Source: Macrophomina tecta
Taxonomy: Eukaryota > Ascomycota > Dothideomycetes > Botryosphaeriales > Botryosphaeriaceae
Length of the DNA: 64,000 nucleotides
NCBI GenBank assembly: GCA_024180945.1
Contig: JAKSGN010000041.1
Span: forward strand, 2,356,001-2,420,000
Direction of reading: 5' to 3'
Shown here piece after piece: positions 44,912 through 55,678 of the stretch. The notes beneath the pieces are model-generated. The model had not been told where the DNA came from, did no database searches, and saw nothing but the letters and a program-made list of their open reading frames with translations. A program made the position numbers and the translations under genes. Each line of letters starts with the position of its first letter. Positions within the stretch are counted from its first letter, which is position 1.

Positions 44912-47701
44912 TGGCCGCTTTCACGGAACGCACGAGCGAGAGCTCGCCGGGGTTTCAAATCTTCTTTACCACTCTTATCTTAATTTTCACGAATGAAAGG
45001 TGTATGTTACTTTTGCGGCAGGGAAGAAGGGAATTGACGATGGACTTGTGAGTTCGCACGCAACAATGGAGCGGAATGTTTGGCGAAAAGAGGAAGAAAC
45101 TTCATGCACTACATATACCCCTCCTCCGCAATTGTGGAAGTTCTAGGTAGTCGTCACAGTGTGGACCGGTTTTTTTTTCTTCCTTTTTCGAAAGGAGAAA
45201 AAAAAGAGTTCAGGAAACTATTGCTCATCTGCTGGTTGACGGCTCCCTTTTTGTATTCTTTTCCCCCCGTCTTTTCAAGCTTTCTTCACTTCTAGATACC
45301 AAAGTGCTTTGTTGTTCGGGCAACGATAATCTACATAATGACATCTACAAGAGAGGAAACTCACTCGTGCTGACGAATAGGCATACAATTCATGCTCTTC
45401 CCCTCTTGACACTTGAAGTCTGAAGAAACTCTCGGCATGAAGATCAGGACAAGGTAGAACCCTCCAACCGGAGAGGGCAGATATTGTAATGGGCGATCTG
45501 GCGTTGCATCATTTGCGATTCTGTAACAGGGGCGGGCGCGAACGTTGTATCATCGTCGGCAAGGATGGACACAGCTTCTTTTGAGTTTGGTTTTCCAACT
45601 GTGGCTTGGGAACCGGTGATGCTGGGTTTATTTTCTGATTACTCTTCTTATGGCTTTCGTCTTTGCTGGCGTGGCTGATCAGGAGCTGTGATCTGCAAAA
45701 CTTGAGACAGAGAACTTCGTCCTTAACTTTCCTTTTTCATTTTTTTTTTAAATCATTGGCTTCCATTTCCGCCCCGGGGGGGAAAAAAAATCCATTACTG
45801 ATCTGCGAGTCTTAATTATTGACCGGTGACAAGGAGAGCAGATAAGAAATTGTGGGTCAGTCGACCTTTCGTGCCTCATCTTCTTCGGCGGGGATTGGAC
45901 CGGCCTTCGGGTCAAGAGAAGGAGGAAAGTGCCGCCGTGACACGCATATGCGTGAAGTATTATACCCCAAGAATTAGAAAATAGAAAGGGAAGACAGTTT
46001 TTCGAAAAAAAAAAACTAAAGGAGGAGGACGCGGCCTTTTTGGGGTCAAGGGATGTCGCTGGTCTGTCTTTTCTTTTCTTTTTTTTTTTTTGGCCAGCTC
46101 GTTCTTGTATTTCACGTGCATGGAAAATAATGCAAGGAAAATTGGCGGCAATTTGATTAGAGAGAGCACACTGGCTTTTTGGGCAGCTGAGGCTGCCAAA
46201 ACTGAAGAGCTGGATGAAGGGCAAATGCAAACCGGCTGTCAAACACAACAACTAGGATCTTGTACTCTCTTATTCCCAGGCTGGAGTAATGCAAAAAATT
46301 GCCTCAGTATGATATTCTACAGATTGAGGCAGCAGCAGCTATCGCGAGCTCCGCCACTGCAGTAGTGGCTTGGTTCCCCCCCCCCCACCCCCAAACACAC
46401 CCGCATGTAGTCGAGACAAAGCGTTCCACGAACCAACGGCGGTTCCGCACGACCCCCACCGACGCCAACCCTAAAGTCCACTTTGCGCAGGAGGCACGCG
46501 TTGCTGCCTGGGATCTCGGGAGGTGAAACGCCGCGCCTTAATGCCTTATCTCATCCCTTCTTCTCCTTCGTTCGGGTTTCGGAACACGAAAATTGGCTGA
46601 CTGGTCGCTTGACCGTACTTTGTCCCGCCAAGATGGACAGATCCTTCATAGCCTCAAACAGCTGTCACGGTCTTCGGTGTGCGCTCTGTTTGCAGCTGCA
46701 GCTGCAGTTCCATGGCGCTGGGGCCTCTGCGCCGTGGCTGAATATTGGCAACAGCTCCCAGCGTACCAATACGCATCGAGGACAGGGAGGAAGACCGAAC
46801 CCATCCGTCTCCAGATGATTGCGTGCCACTTCCATGCGGAGATTTTGTCCGCTTGTCCAAATGTGAGTGTAATAGATTGCTGCGGACGAGTCATATCCGG
46901 TCAGACGGTTCCCATACGCGCATGCTCACGCAATACTTGCGGAGCCGGCATCGTAGCACAGACAAGAGCAGCTGTCAGCGCTATTCCAGGCATTGAGGTG
47001 CGCAGGGAGGTAAGGCATCAAAAGAGCTCTGGGGCGAAAGCCACATTGATTGGGTCCGGCAAACGGCATGATGAAGCTGAAAGAGCCTTTACAGCCAAGT
47101 TGATGGACGACCACCATGCCTCCAAGGTTAGACATTGAAGACCCGATTCGCTCGACCAGTGCGGAATTGGGCGAGATGACAATGCCGTGCGGCATTGCTT
47201 GGTAGAAAATGGTGGGACCCCTCCTTTCCGCGTCCTGCATGAAGGCAACATGGAGAGGAAAGCTGGAGAGTGGAGTCAGCAATCACATGTTGATTACATC
47301 ATTATCGATATAGGCGCCCGTGTGCGAACTTGATCTTTGGGTGTGAAGGGGAGATAGTGCTGCGTCGCGGAATGATTGAGAGCCTACTCTCCGGCCTCTG
47401 GCGATGACCACATACGATGAGTGGAGGTATTCGTTCGGGTGATATCATTCTGAAGTATTCATGCCAAAGCTTTCCGGATGGCTGCTTCCATGTCTCACAA
47501 ATAGGTACACTCCACAAAGACGGAGAGATGAATGTACTGTTGCTACGGTCGAGGTCTGATCTTTACACAGTGCGAGAATAGTACTATATCTTTTCCCAAT
47601 TGCCCCTGACTCACTGCTATAACGCTCACGGCCCAAAAAAAACAAAAAAAAAGAAAGCACGATAGCCACCAGAAGCCAACTTCGTTCCTTCCACAAGAAA
47701 C
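44912..47701. other. Long intergenic between convergent genes
   Basis: 2.8 kb with several homopolymer runs (T at 45170-45178 and 46079-46091, A at 46006-46015, C at 46377-46386). A + strand frame at 46593-47138 (181 aa) is open but unrecognised and shadowed on the other strand. I see no gene I can support. Confidence 0.5.
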
Positions 47702-49152
47702 CTAATTCCCCACCGCCGCCTCCGCAGCCTTCAAGCTTCCCACGACCGAAAAGCAGATAAGCGGCGAAATGACGTACGACAGCGTCAAAAACTTCGCTAT
47801 CGACATCTTCTCCTCCTCGTCGCTGCCATTCACATCGGCCAGCGCCGTCAACTTCAGCGCCGGCGGGCCGGCGGGCATCAACATCATCGCAAACCACAAA
47901 ATCGGGTCCTTGTCCAACACCTCCGTCTTCGTGGCCAGCGCCCAGACCAACGGGATCGAAATGAGCGGCCAGAGCACGAACCGCACCAGCGTGATGACAG
48001 CGAACGGGAACCACGGCACAGTGCCGCTCTGCTCGCCGGCCTTCTGCTTGCGCATGCTGGCGCACAGCTTGACGCCAACGACGATGACCTGCAGCGCGGC
48101 GAACAGGTCGCCGATGTTCTTCAGCGACGACGTCAGCCAGGCCTTGAAGTAGCCGCCGTCGTCGGGCGATGCGAAGAAGACGCGGTGCAGCGCGGGCGTC
48201 AGGCCGATCAGGCAGCCCAGCAGCGCGCCGATGACGGGGGCGTTGGCGAACTGGTACGCGAATTGCAGGGACCACTGCGCCCAGGCGGGCAGCTTGGAGA
48301 ACTGGCGCGCGCCGCGCGCGTACGCCTTGTTGCCGGCGCGCCTGCCCTTGCGCGCGACGGGGTCCGGCAGGAGCGACGTCTCCTCGGTGACCTGCTCGCC
48401 GTTGCGGTTGTCGTCGGAGGAGGAGGAAGAGGGCCTGGTGCGCTGGGTCGCCCTGATGCGGCCGCCTTCGACGTCCTCGGTGCCCTCGATGAGGGTGACG
48501 CCGTTCGCGCTGGCGGCGTCGTCCTCGCTGCTGTCGCTGCCCTTGCTCTCGTCGTCTCCATCTTTATCCGGCGCATCTTCTTCCTGGCCGTTGAGGAGGC
48601 GCGGGCCGAGCGCGAATGTCAGCGTGTTGCTCACGATGGAGTTGACGAGGAAGTATGACTTCGCGCGGTCGACTGCATCGCCGGAGGGGTCGAGGCTGGA
48701 GAGCACGCCCGTCGTGCTGAGGGATTGAACGAGGAGTAAGGGAAGAGAGGTCGTGTTGTTGAACGCGATGGCCGGCGTTACCCAGGAGGGAAACTTGAAT
48801 AGTCGCGTGCAGACATATCCGATGCCCATTGAAATAAGATTGTAGGCGAAGGCGAATACTACAACCATCAGTGAAGCTCGAAGGCGAAGTGTGGATTTTG
48901 GGCGTGGGGGCCTCGCTGCGTACTGAGGATCGGGATATACTTGGCGGCGCTGTCGAGGTCGAGCTGAGAACCGACATTGTGGATCAACAATGCCGGCAGA
49001 AACATGCGCACGCATGTCTTTGAGATGTCCTTTGCCGTGTCCTCGGAGATGAGCTTGAATTGGCCGGCGATGGCGCCGTAGAAGATGGTCAAAAGGACGG
49101 CGATGGAGGCTTGCAACGCCCCCAGAAAGGACGTCAGTATGCTTGACGACAT
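47702..49152 (-). CDS. Auxin efflux carrier-type membrane transporter (PIN-like family), 461 aa
   Basis: Exons (minus): 49152-48924 and 48858-47702, 462 codons, 65-bp intron. The N-terminal half holds membrane spans: SILTSFLGALQASIAVLLTI, then LPALLIHNVGSQLDLD, FAFAYNLISMGIGYVCTRLF and VTPAIAFNNTTSLPLLLVQS (family-typical NNTTSLP). A hydrophilic cytosolic loop of about 110 residues rich in Asp, Ser and Glu follows, then PVIGALLGCLIGLTPALHRV, LKNIGDLFAALQVIVVGVKL, VRFVLWPLISIPLVWALATK, PILWFAMMLMPAGPPALKLT and SYVISPLICFSVVGSLK. Yeast relatives include Ecm3 and YNL095C, in ER or plasma membrane with unclear substrates; plant relatives move auxin. The substrate here is unknown. Confidence 0.92.
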
Positions 49153-50460
49153 GGCTGCCAATGAATTGGAGGGCTCTGGGGGAGGAGAGAGGAATGAACG
49201 GGGCAAGAACCACGCGTTTTCAAGCACACGAGCAGCGAAGGGCTGGCGTTTTCCCGGTCGACGCACGCGACAGGCGGCTACGTCATCGTGGCAGAAGGGT
49301 AACTGGATTCCGCTGCCATGGCCGCTGGTCGTTATTGGCGCGGCATTGGCAGCCGCGTTCTCCACATAATCTGGGAAACATTCTTGCAAGAGGACGTACC
49401 TGTCGATCAGAGTGTGCGATGGGCCGGGATGTCGTCGATGGTGTCTGTCGAGCCCGCGTCGCTGGCAACGTGACCGTGTTTTGGGCGGCGCGTCCCCGGC
49501 CTGCCGCGCCGCTGCCACCCGGTCTGTTGCACGAAAATGCATCGTAAAAATAGCCACACCTTTACCTCGGCACTCACATCCCCCGCGTATCCATCACGAG
49601 GATGATCCGGAAGATGGAAGTCGCGACTTCAGGGTGATGAAGGCTGCCATGAGCCAGAAGGTCGTTGCCGATTTCCCCGCTTCCGGTTGGACATGGGAAA
49701 GGCCACTGCGAACCCAGATCATCACAAAGTGATGGAGAGAACAGAGGGCATTCGCATGGAAGAATGATGCTTGTATTATTTTTGAGAGAGAAAAAAGTTC
49801 CTGACGTCAGATACCCCGAGGGGCGACACCACCAGATCCACCATCGCCACCTTCCACATCAGGCAGTCGACGATGGACGTTATGTAGATCCGGGGAAGCT
49901 ACCGATTGAAACGCTCGGCTAGTGCACGGTCATGCGGGGCACATATTCCGACAACTGTTCGCAGATGCTTTAGGCATCACTGCATGGGCTCAATCGACGC
50001 CGTTACCGCAAAAGGTGTACGTTGCGTTCACATTCGAATCTTGCGCTGAGTAGCAAACATGGCATTTCACAAGATGCTACGGATCAAATAGTTTAGAAAA
50101 GCAACCTTTTTTTTTTGGTAATTTCTTCGTCAAACAATGAACAGTGATCAGACGATCGTAAACATGTCTAGAGACCAAACGTCCAACCCTCTTATGGGCT
50201 GTAAAGTAAGGAGATGAGAAGTGCATCAATGCTGGAACTCAAAAATGCAAAGCAAAAGGCCACGAGTCTACCAACCCCGACAAGGGAGGGACGTCAGAAC
50301 CGGCACAATTCGCTTGTGTGAAAACCAATAACCTCCGACACAGAAAGAACCGTAACCCAATTAACGAAACTTTTCCTGAACGGAGGTACAAAGCCTCGTT
50401 CCAAATGTGTGGGAGCTCACCAGCTCCTCTGCCCGTACACCTTCACACGCGGCAGGGCAA
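49153..50460. other. Promoter of the carrier and 3' flank of the bZIP gene
   Basis: 1.3 kb between two minus-strand genes. The frame upstream of the carrier ATG is open to 49557 but basic and unsupported. AT-rich near 50090-50120. No gene seen. Confidence 0.5.
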
Positions 50461-51768
50461 TCACGACTGGGGGTAACCGAGGCTGAGGGCAATGTTCTTC
50501 CACTTCTCGGCCTCGTCCGAGGCCTTCTTCTGTTCCTCCTCCAGTTCGGCAATCCGCTTCTCAAGCTCCTGCACGTGTTCGTACTTTCTCTGCCTAGACT
50601 CACGTGCAGCAAGGGTGTTGCGGGCACGCTTCAGCGCAACCTTGTCGGAGGGGTCTGTGACAGTAATGGGGGGCAGAGGACCCTTGCGCCGACGGGGCTT
50701 GCTGACACCTGCGTTCTGAGTGAGAAGAGCAGGAGAGTTGGTGCTGGACTTGCGGCGGCTGGCCGCATCCAACACGACAGGCTTGGGCGAACTGTTGCTC
50801 GAGCTGGACTGAGTGAAAGACTGGTTGCTGACAGTACGCTGGAGGGGGTCGGCAGTGGCAGCAGGCTTATCCTCTTCCGGGAAGAGAGAGTACCAGTTGT
50901 TGGCAGAGAGATCGCCGTCCCCGAAGGTGGGCGAAGTGTCGTAGCTGTCACCAATGTAAGGTGACTCGTTGATGGAGGGGGACGTCAGGTTTGTGAAAGC
51001 AGTCGAGGGAGGAGCCGACGCGAGCGGATCGTTGAAGATATCCTTGGGCGACACAGTGGCCGCAGTTCCGATGGAACCGACCATCGAGTCGTTGATCGAG
51101 GTGAAGCCCGATGCAGAATTGTAGGTATCCCAGTCGAAGTCGACCATGTTGATGGTGTCGAAGGGCGTGACGCCCTCGAAAGTAGCGATGTTGACTTCCT
51201 TGTCTGGCGATGTGTTAGAATCGCGGGAGCGAAGCGGCGGGCGAGACTCGAAATTACCTTGCATCATGGTGCCGGTCGAGAAGTTCCTCTGGTGCTTGTG
51301 GCGACTGACGTTTCCGGTGCTACTGGAGAAGAGCGGTACGGGTGGACGAGGGGGCTGCTGCGAAGTGGTGTTCCGACGAAATCCGACAGTAGAAGCGGGG
51401 GCGCTGTTCGCGTAGAACGGAGAGCCGTTAAACGTAGGACGAGATGGAGGAGCGCTCGGTCGCCGCAGTGGCTGAGAGGCCGGCGTCGGTTGATCGAAGA
51501 GTTGGAAGTCTTCCGCGGGGAAGCTCAGTCGTGGTTGCTGCGGTGTTGGGAGCCGTGAGGCGCGGGGAGCTGGTGAGGGGAGCCATGGTGACTGATTGGA
51601 AGCCGTGGTGAACGACGTTAGGTCGAACGGATTGAGGCGTCTGAAGCTGGAGCGCGAAGCTGGGCTTGAGACAGTTCCTTTCGGAAACTGTGGTGGAGTG
51701 GAGTTGGGTATTGAAGATATGGTTGGGTTCGACGTGATGGCGGCCGGGGGGATCTACGCAGTAGACAT
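50461..51768 (-). CDS. cpcA: bZIP regulator of amino-acid starvation response (CpcA/CPC1/Gcn4 type)
   Basis: The sure part is 51203-50461 plus the preceding exon ending at 51258 (54-bp intron with TTCTAAC branch and GCCAG acceptor). The protein holds an acidic activation region (FDTINMVDFDWDTYNSASGF; NNWYSLFPEEDKP), the Ser/Pro linker, the basic region KVALKRARNTLAARESRQRK, and a zipper YEHVQELEKRIAELEEEQKK followed by ASDEAEKWKNIALSLGYPQ with non-Leu heptad positions, as in Aspergillus CpcA. The 5' end is ambiguous. The frame is open upstream of 51258 (FQLFDQPTPASQPL; RPPVPLFSSSTGN) as far as a TAG at 51756-51754, which follows ATG-TCT-ACT-GCG. Splicing 51758 to 51640 (GTAGAT donor, CTTCAG acceptor) gives 379 codons starting MSTARLNPFDLTSF. 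Otherwise the start is MMQ at 51267 with upstream uORFs. Confidence 0.88.
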
Positions 51769-51891
51769 TTTGACGGTCTTCTGCGTGTGGTTTCTTGGGT
51801 GGAGATGGGGGGGATGGAGGCGGACAAGAAAGGCTGCCTGGCGGCCGGCAGAGGATCTTAAGACTTGTGCGCTCGCAAGCGAGAGCAGCTA

Positions 51892-51898
51892 TGAGTCA
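51892..51898 (+). promoter_or_regulatory. TGAGTCA, Gcn4/CpcA-type site 124 bp before the bZIP start
   Basis: A perfect cross-pathway control element (TGA[C/G]TCA), the site bound by this very class of bZIP factor, lies just upstream of its own gene. Autoregulation through such sites is known for fungal cpcA/cpc-1 genes. Roughly eight such heptamers are expected by chance in 64 kb, so the site is suggestive, not proven. Confidence 0.5.
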
Positions 51899-52674
51899 CC
51901 GGTCGCGGGCAGGGATTGTAAGGCGCTAAGCGTAAGCCTAAACACGCAGTCCTCAGCAACACCAGCCCGCGTCCCCCACGGCCCCGATGCCTGCCGTCGC
52001 GCATCCGCCGCGCTGTGACCCGCCCGACTCCGCCTTCTTTTGTGCATTCCTACGAGCCCAAACACGCCCGGTCGCCGTCGAACGCAGGCCGCGGCTGTCC
52101 TCGACACGCAGAGCGCCGCGCAGCTGCTCGGAGCAAACGGCACGGCTCAGCGGTGTCCCAAACCGTAACGAGGCTGGCCGCTGATTAATGGCGCATCGAG
52201 CGTGCCGGGCAGCAGCCAATGAGCTCGCCGGCAGTCGGCCCTGATCCTCTGAAGGGCGCGCGGCGGGCAGCAGGCCACGTCTGCCAGGCTGCCCTCCGTG
52301 CGCTCCGCCCTCAGCAGCAGCACGCTCCGCCGGGGAGCCCTCCCAGCCCCGGCCAACCGCTATACTCCTCTGCGCCTGATTCAGGCAGAATGGGCCCGCC
52401 AACACCGCTGCGGAAACCCGCGTCGGCGACGACACAGCCTCCACTCGGTGGCAGGCCCGCCACCAGGAGACGCTCAAATGCGTCTGCCTGAGCTGTCTCC
52501 GCCCCGCAAACACCGCCGCTTATCTCCGCTATGCCTCTCCAGGCCGCGCGGTGACGGCCTGAGGGGCCCGAGGTAGCACGAGCACCGCAGCGTCCCTTCC
52601 GCCTCCCTCCCGCCCAAAGGATCCCGAGGAAACAATCTCACGGCCGCGCTTTCCAGGCTGCGTAAGGCAGAAAA

Positions 52675-52681
52675 TGAGTCA
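52675..52681 (+). promoter_or_regulatory. Second TGAGTCA about 0.9 kb before the bZIP start
   Basis: Same heptamer, farther upstream. Weak on its own; listed because the gene already has one at close range. Confidence 0.25.
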
Positions 52682-53589
52682 CTGCTGCAGCCCTCTGCCG
52701 TGTTTCCTCAGGCTCCAGGCAGAGATCCGATCGGGGACCAGCACTTGTGGCAGGACCGCCGCCATTGGCTTGTGGAAAAGGCCCTGGGAGGATTGCAAGC
52801 CTGCTGACTTGCGAAAAAGAGGCCGGCTTACTCCTCCGGCCTGCATCGCGCGCCCTTCCCAGTCCCCACGCGGACGCATGGTGCCCGCCTTGTGATTTTC
52901 AAGGTTTGGCTCAGCCTCAATGGCTGCCTGCCGCTATCGCTTCTTTTACACGGCAGCCTGCGTCCCCGTACGCGACAGCCCGTGCGCGTCTCATCGATGC
53001 CTGCGTCGTGGCTCTCCTTGGTCCCTGCCGTGCGAGGCGAAGCGGCTTTGCTTGGTGGAGGATGCTGCGGGGGGTTGCACAACAAACGCGGGTCCCAGGA
53101 GATGGAACTCCGGGCCCCAGCGGGTACGAAGGGCCTGTGACAAGGCAAAATTAGCATCTTTGCCTGCCCGTCTTCCGCTGAGTGTTGGGCTTGATTTGCC
53201 TATGGTCTTTCGCCGGTTCTTCACGCTTTTTCCTTCCTCGTGTGTGACAAGACCGCGTCGTACTTTGCAGCCAACTCCTACTATTCGTCCTTGACGGCCT
53301 CGACCTCCTTGCCCAGTCCTTGGCATGCCTGCCTCAAGCTCTGAATTCCACCTTGAGGCGCCTGCACGGGCATAACAAGCCTCTCTATCCCCTTGATCGC
53401 CATGCCTGCGCATGTGTTTAACGCAGTAGCCTAGTGTTCGCATGGGCTGGCTGGGCGAGGTTCTGAGCCTTTTGTTCGGGTGTATTTTCGAAGGGCTTGC
53501 GAGAGCGAGGCAATCCTCCGTCGATAGGAGACGTCGTAGTTTTGTTGTCGGGAGTCACAAACAGAAGCTGTGTCGATGTGGCCCTCTCC

Positions 53590-54075
53590 TTATACTTGCT
53601 TTGGAGGCATATCCGCGGGATTTCCGGGCGGGCCGATCTTTCTCTTCTTCGTTTTCTTCAGCTTCTTCAGCGCATGCTCCCATTGACTATGATTCCTCGG
53701 AAAAAGAGCCATATCAGCAGTATCGTCCACGTCCTTGCAGAGGGGGCAGATGTGCGGCCTGAAGGGGCCATTACCCTGCAACTCTTCCAGCATGGGAGAT
53801 GGCCGGGAGAACCAGCAGTTGGTGCAACAACGCAGCTTTCTTCTCTCTCCCCATCCCCTGCACGAACAGTCGTTCTTCACGACTTCGGTGCCTTGGGCGC
53901 GGACTACGTTGGCAGCATGGCAAGTTGACGATTGTCTATGTGAAGATATCCCACAGTTAGACTGCGTTCCTACCTTGTACACCAATTTTGGCAATATTCC
54001 AAGCCTCGGAGAATCAGATGTGCGCCTTCGACGCGAATAAATGAGTTGGATCCTGCGGCTTGAAAGTTGCCCCAT
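53590..54075 (-). CDS. Possible Cys-rich small protein, 161 aa, uncertain
   Basis: From ATG 54075 (MGQLSSRRIQLIYSRRRR) the frame runs to 53590. The second half looks selected: NDCSCRGWGERRKLRCCTNC, then WFSRPSPMLEEL, HICPLCKDVDDTADMALFPR, and a lysine-rich end LKKLKKTKKRKIG. The pattern CxC, CCxxC and CxxC suggests a zinc-binding fold. A possible intron (GTAGGAACG ... CTAAC ... CATAG, about 53932-53970) lies upstream in the same frame, but splicing it changes the frame of the Cys-rich part, so the exact model is open. I do not recognise a family. Confidence 0.3.
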   Translation of the reverse strand: MGQLSSRRIQLIYSRRRRTSDSPRLGILPKLVYKVGTQSNCGISSHRQSSTCHAANVVRAQGTEVVKNDCSCRGWGERRKLRCCTNCWFSRPSPMLEELQGNGPFRPHICPLCKDVDDTADMALFPRNHSQWEHALKKLKKTKKRKIGPPGNPADMPPKQV

Positions 54076-54926
54076 GAGGCTAGGAGGATGCGTTTTAAGT
54101 AAGTCATGAAGCTGTGGGTCCTGGTACAAGTCTGATGACAATTCGGCAGGTAGTTATCTTTTTTTTACTTTTTTTTTCCTTGCTGATAGCATGATCTCGC
54201 GCTAATACGACTGGATACTCTGACTGTACGGTGGTCAGCATTCATCGTTCACTGCACCGCCCACACTACCCTTCTGTCTTTCCTTTTCGGTGATCTCTGG
54301 TCTTTTAAGACAAGAGACATGACGGCGGCAAAAGCAGGATCCCTAGATGTAGATATAGTGGGAGAAAATCCGGCCGCAAAGAGTATATGGAGAGCTACAG
54401 AATGCTCAGAAACACTATGGCGCCAGCCCTCTGCCATGAGAATCCTACAGGCCAAGAAGTTGGGAATGGTGGCGAGGCGAAGATTCCACTGACACTCCCG
54501 CGGTAGAAGTTCAGCAAGGACTCGCAGACTTGATTTCATGCGCTCTGAACTCTCGAGTTGTGCAATGAGACGAGAAGCCAGGAGCATGCGGATCTGCTGG
54601 GGAAGAGGTCGCGAGACATACTACAGCGTGCCCTAGAGCGCCCCAAGTAAACTCTCGGCTTGAATAGCGAGCCTGGCTGCATAATCCATCGGCGAGGGAT
54701 GAGTGAGTCGGCCTGACTGGAGGTGTTCGTTCAGGCAGTTGTACTGGTTCTATTACACCAGAAGGTTGCCATATGTCTTCCCTGGACCGAATGGTGGCAT
54801 GGTGCGCGTTCGAAGGCAGGTACAATGATACGAAATCAGGTTACGTGCCGGAAGTTCCCTACGTAAGCGTAGGAGATAATATGAGGATCATGGTTGTGAT
54901 GCGCCCAAAGGAGTCTCTAAGCACAG
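54076..54926. other. Intergenic, nothing recognised
   Basis: About 850 bp with T-runs (54159-54178) and short frames without motifs. It may contain decayed sequence continuing from the fragment at 54.9-55.5 kb. Confidence 0.4.
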
Positions 54927-55498
54927 TTATATCACGGCAAGGCAATCGGCGAGGCTACCCAAACGAGAGAAATCTGCAGCGCGTAGGTCCAAATGTGTAA
55001 GGTCGGTCAAACAGGCACGAATGGATTTTGAATTGGTGTTTTCGTCCGACCACGGACGCTTCAGGTTCCGAATTCCGGGCTGATGCTGGAATGCTCGACG
55101 CTCATGCAACAACTTCATTCGCGATATCGTCTGCAAAGTGGGATAGATATGTGGCCGCATACAGAACCGGTTCCGTCGGTTATAGTCCTCAAATCGATCT
55201 AACGCCAAACGAAGCAGGTGCAAGAGCGTCCAAGATGCTTGGCTTCATATCTTGTGTCCCACTTTCGCAAGGCCAAGCAACGAACCGCACTATCAAGCTC
55301 GTATCGGCCCCAGTCCTCGTATTCTCCGCCTGCCGTGTGCAACAACGCGGGTCCATTGATATCTGCCTCAAAATCGTGTAACGTTTTTCCATAGCCGCTA
55401 GGCTTTATTGAGAGATTTCCTGGGAGAATTCTCCGTAGGAAATGGGTCAAATCCGGACTACATATGCGTAAGAGGCAGGAAGCAAGAAACCACTCCAC
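54927..55498 (-). pseudogene. Possible F-box/LRR-type protein fragment
   Basis: Minus-strand segments read in order. The first holds LTHFLRRILPGNLSIKPSGY, DFEADINGPALLHTAGGEYE and VRCLALRKWDTRYEAKHLG; after a frame change near 55,220 come HLLRLALDRFEDYNRRNRFC and LTDLTHLDLRAADFSRLGSL. The last has the LxxLxHLDLRxxxFSxLGSL look of a leucine-rich repeat as in fungal F-box proteins, and the first resembles the usual region before it. Start and end are not defined and one shift is needed, so this is either a relic or an intron-containing gene I could not resolve. Confidence 0.33.
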
Positions 55499-55678
55499 AC
55501 TATGGGACTGAGCATCAGGTACTATACCCTTGTATCTCAGACTTCGAATTATCCTTTGGGCCCGATGTTAGACGTATAAAGGTGGAGAGGAAGCAGACGT
55601 TGGACGATTACGCCAGACTACTCTATTCTCCATCAGTTTATATCCCATTGTCTGTCTCATCCCATTCTCTCTGGAAAG

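Larger units (their letters stand above)
51769..53589. other. Promoter of the bZIP gene and GC-rich intergenic DNA
   Basis: 1.8 kb, GC-rich in 52000-53100. Two TGAGTCA sites lie in it. No recognisable coding sequence; the many open frames are an effect of GC content. Confidence 0.5.

Noticed and set aside
46593..47138. 181-codon + strand frame in the 45-47 kb spacer
   Set aside because: Unrecognised composition, matched by open frames on the opposite strand; no splice or conservation support visible.
47607..47613. TGACTCA as a regulatory site
   Set aside because: It lies downstream of the carrier stop and of the convergent neighbour, not in a promoter; expected by chance.
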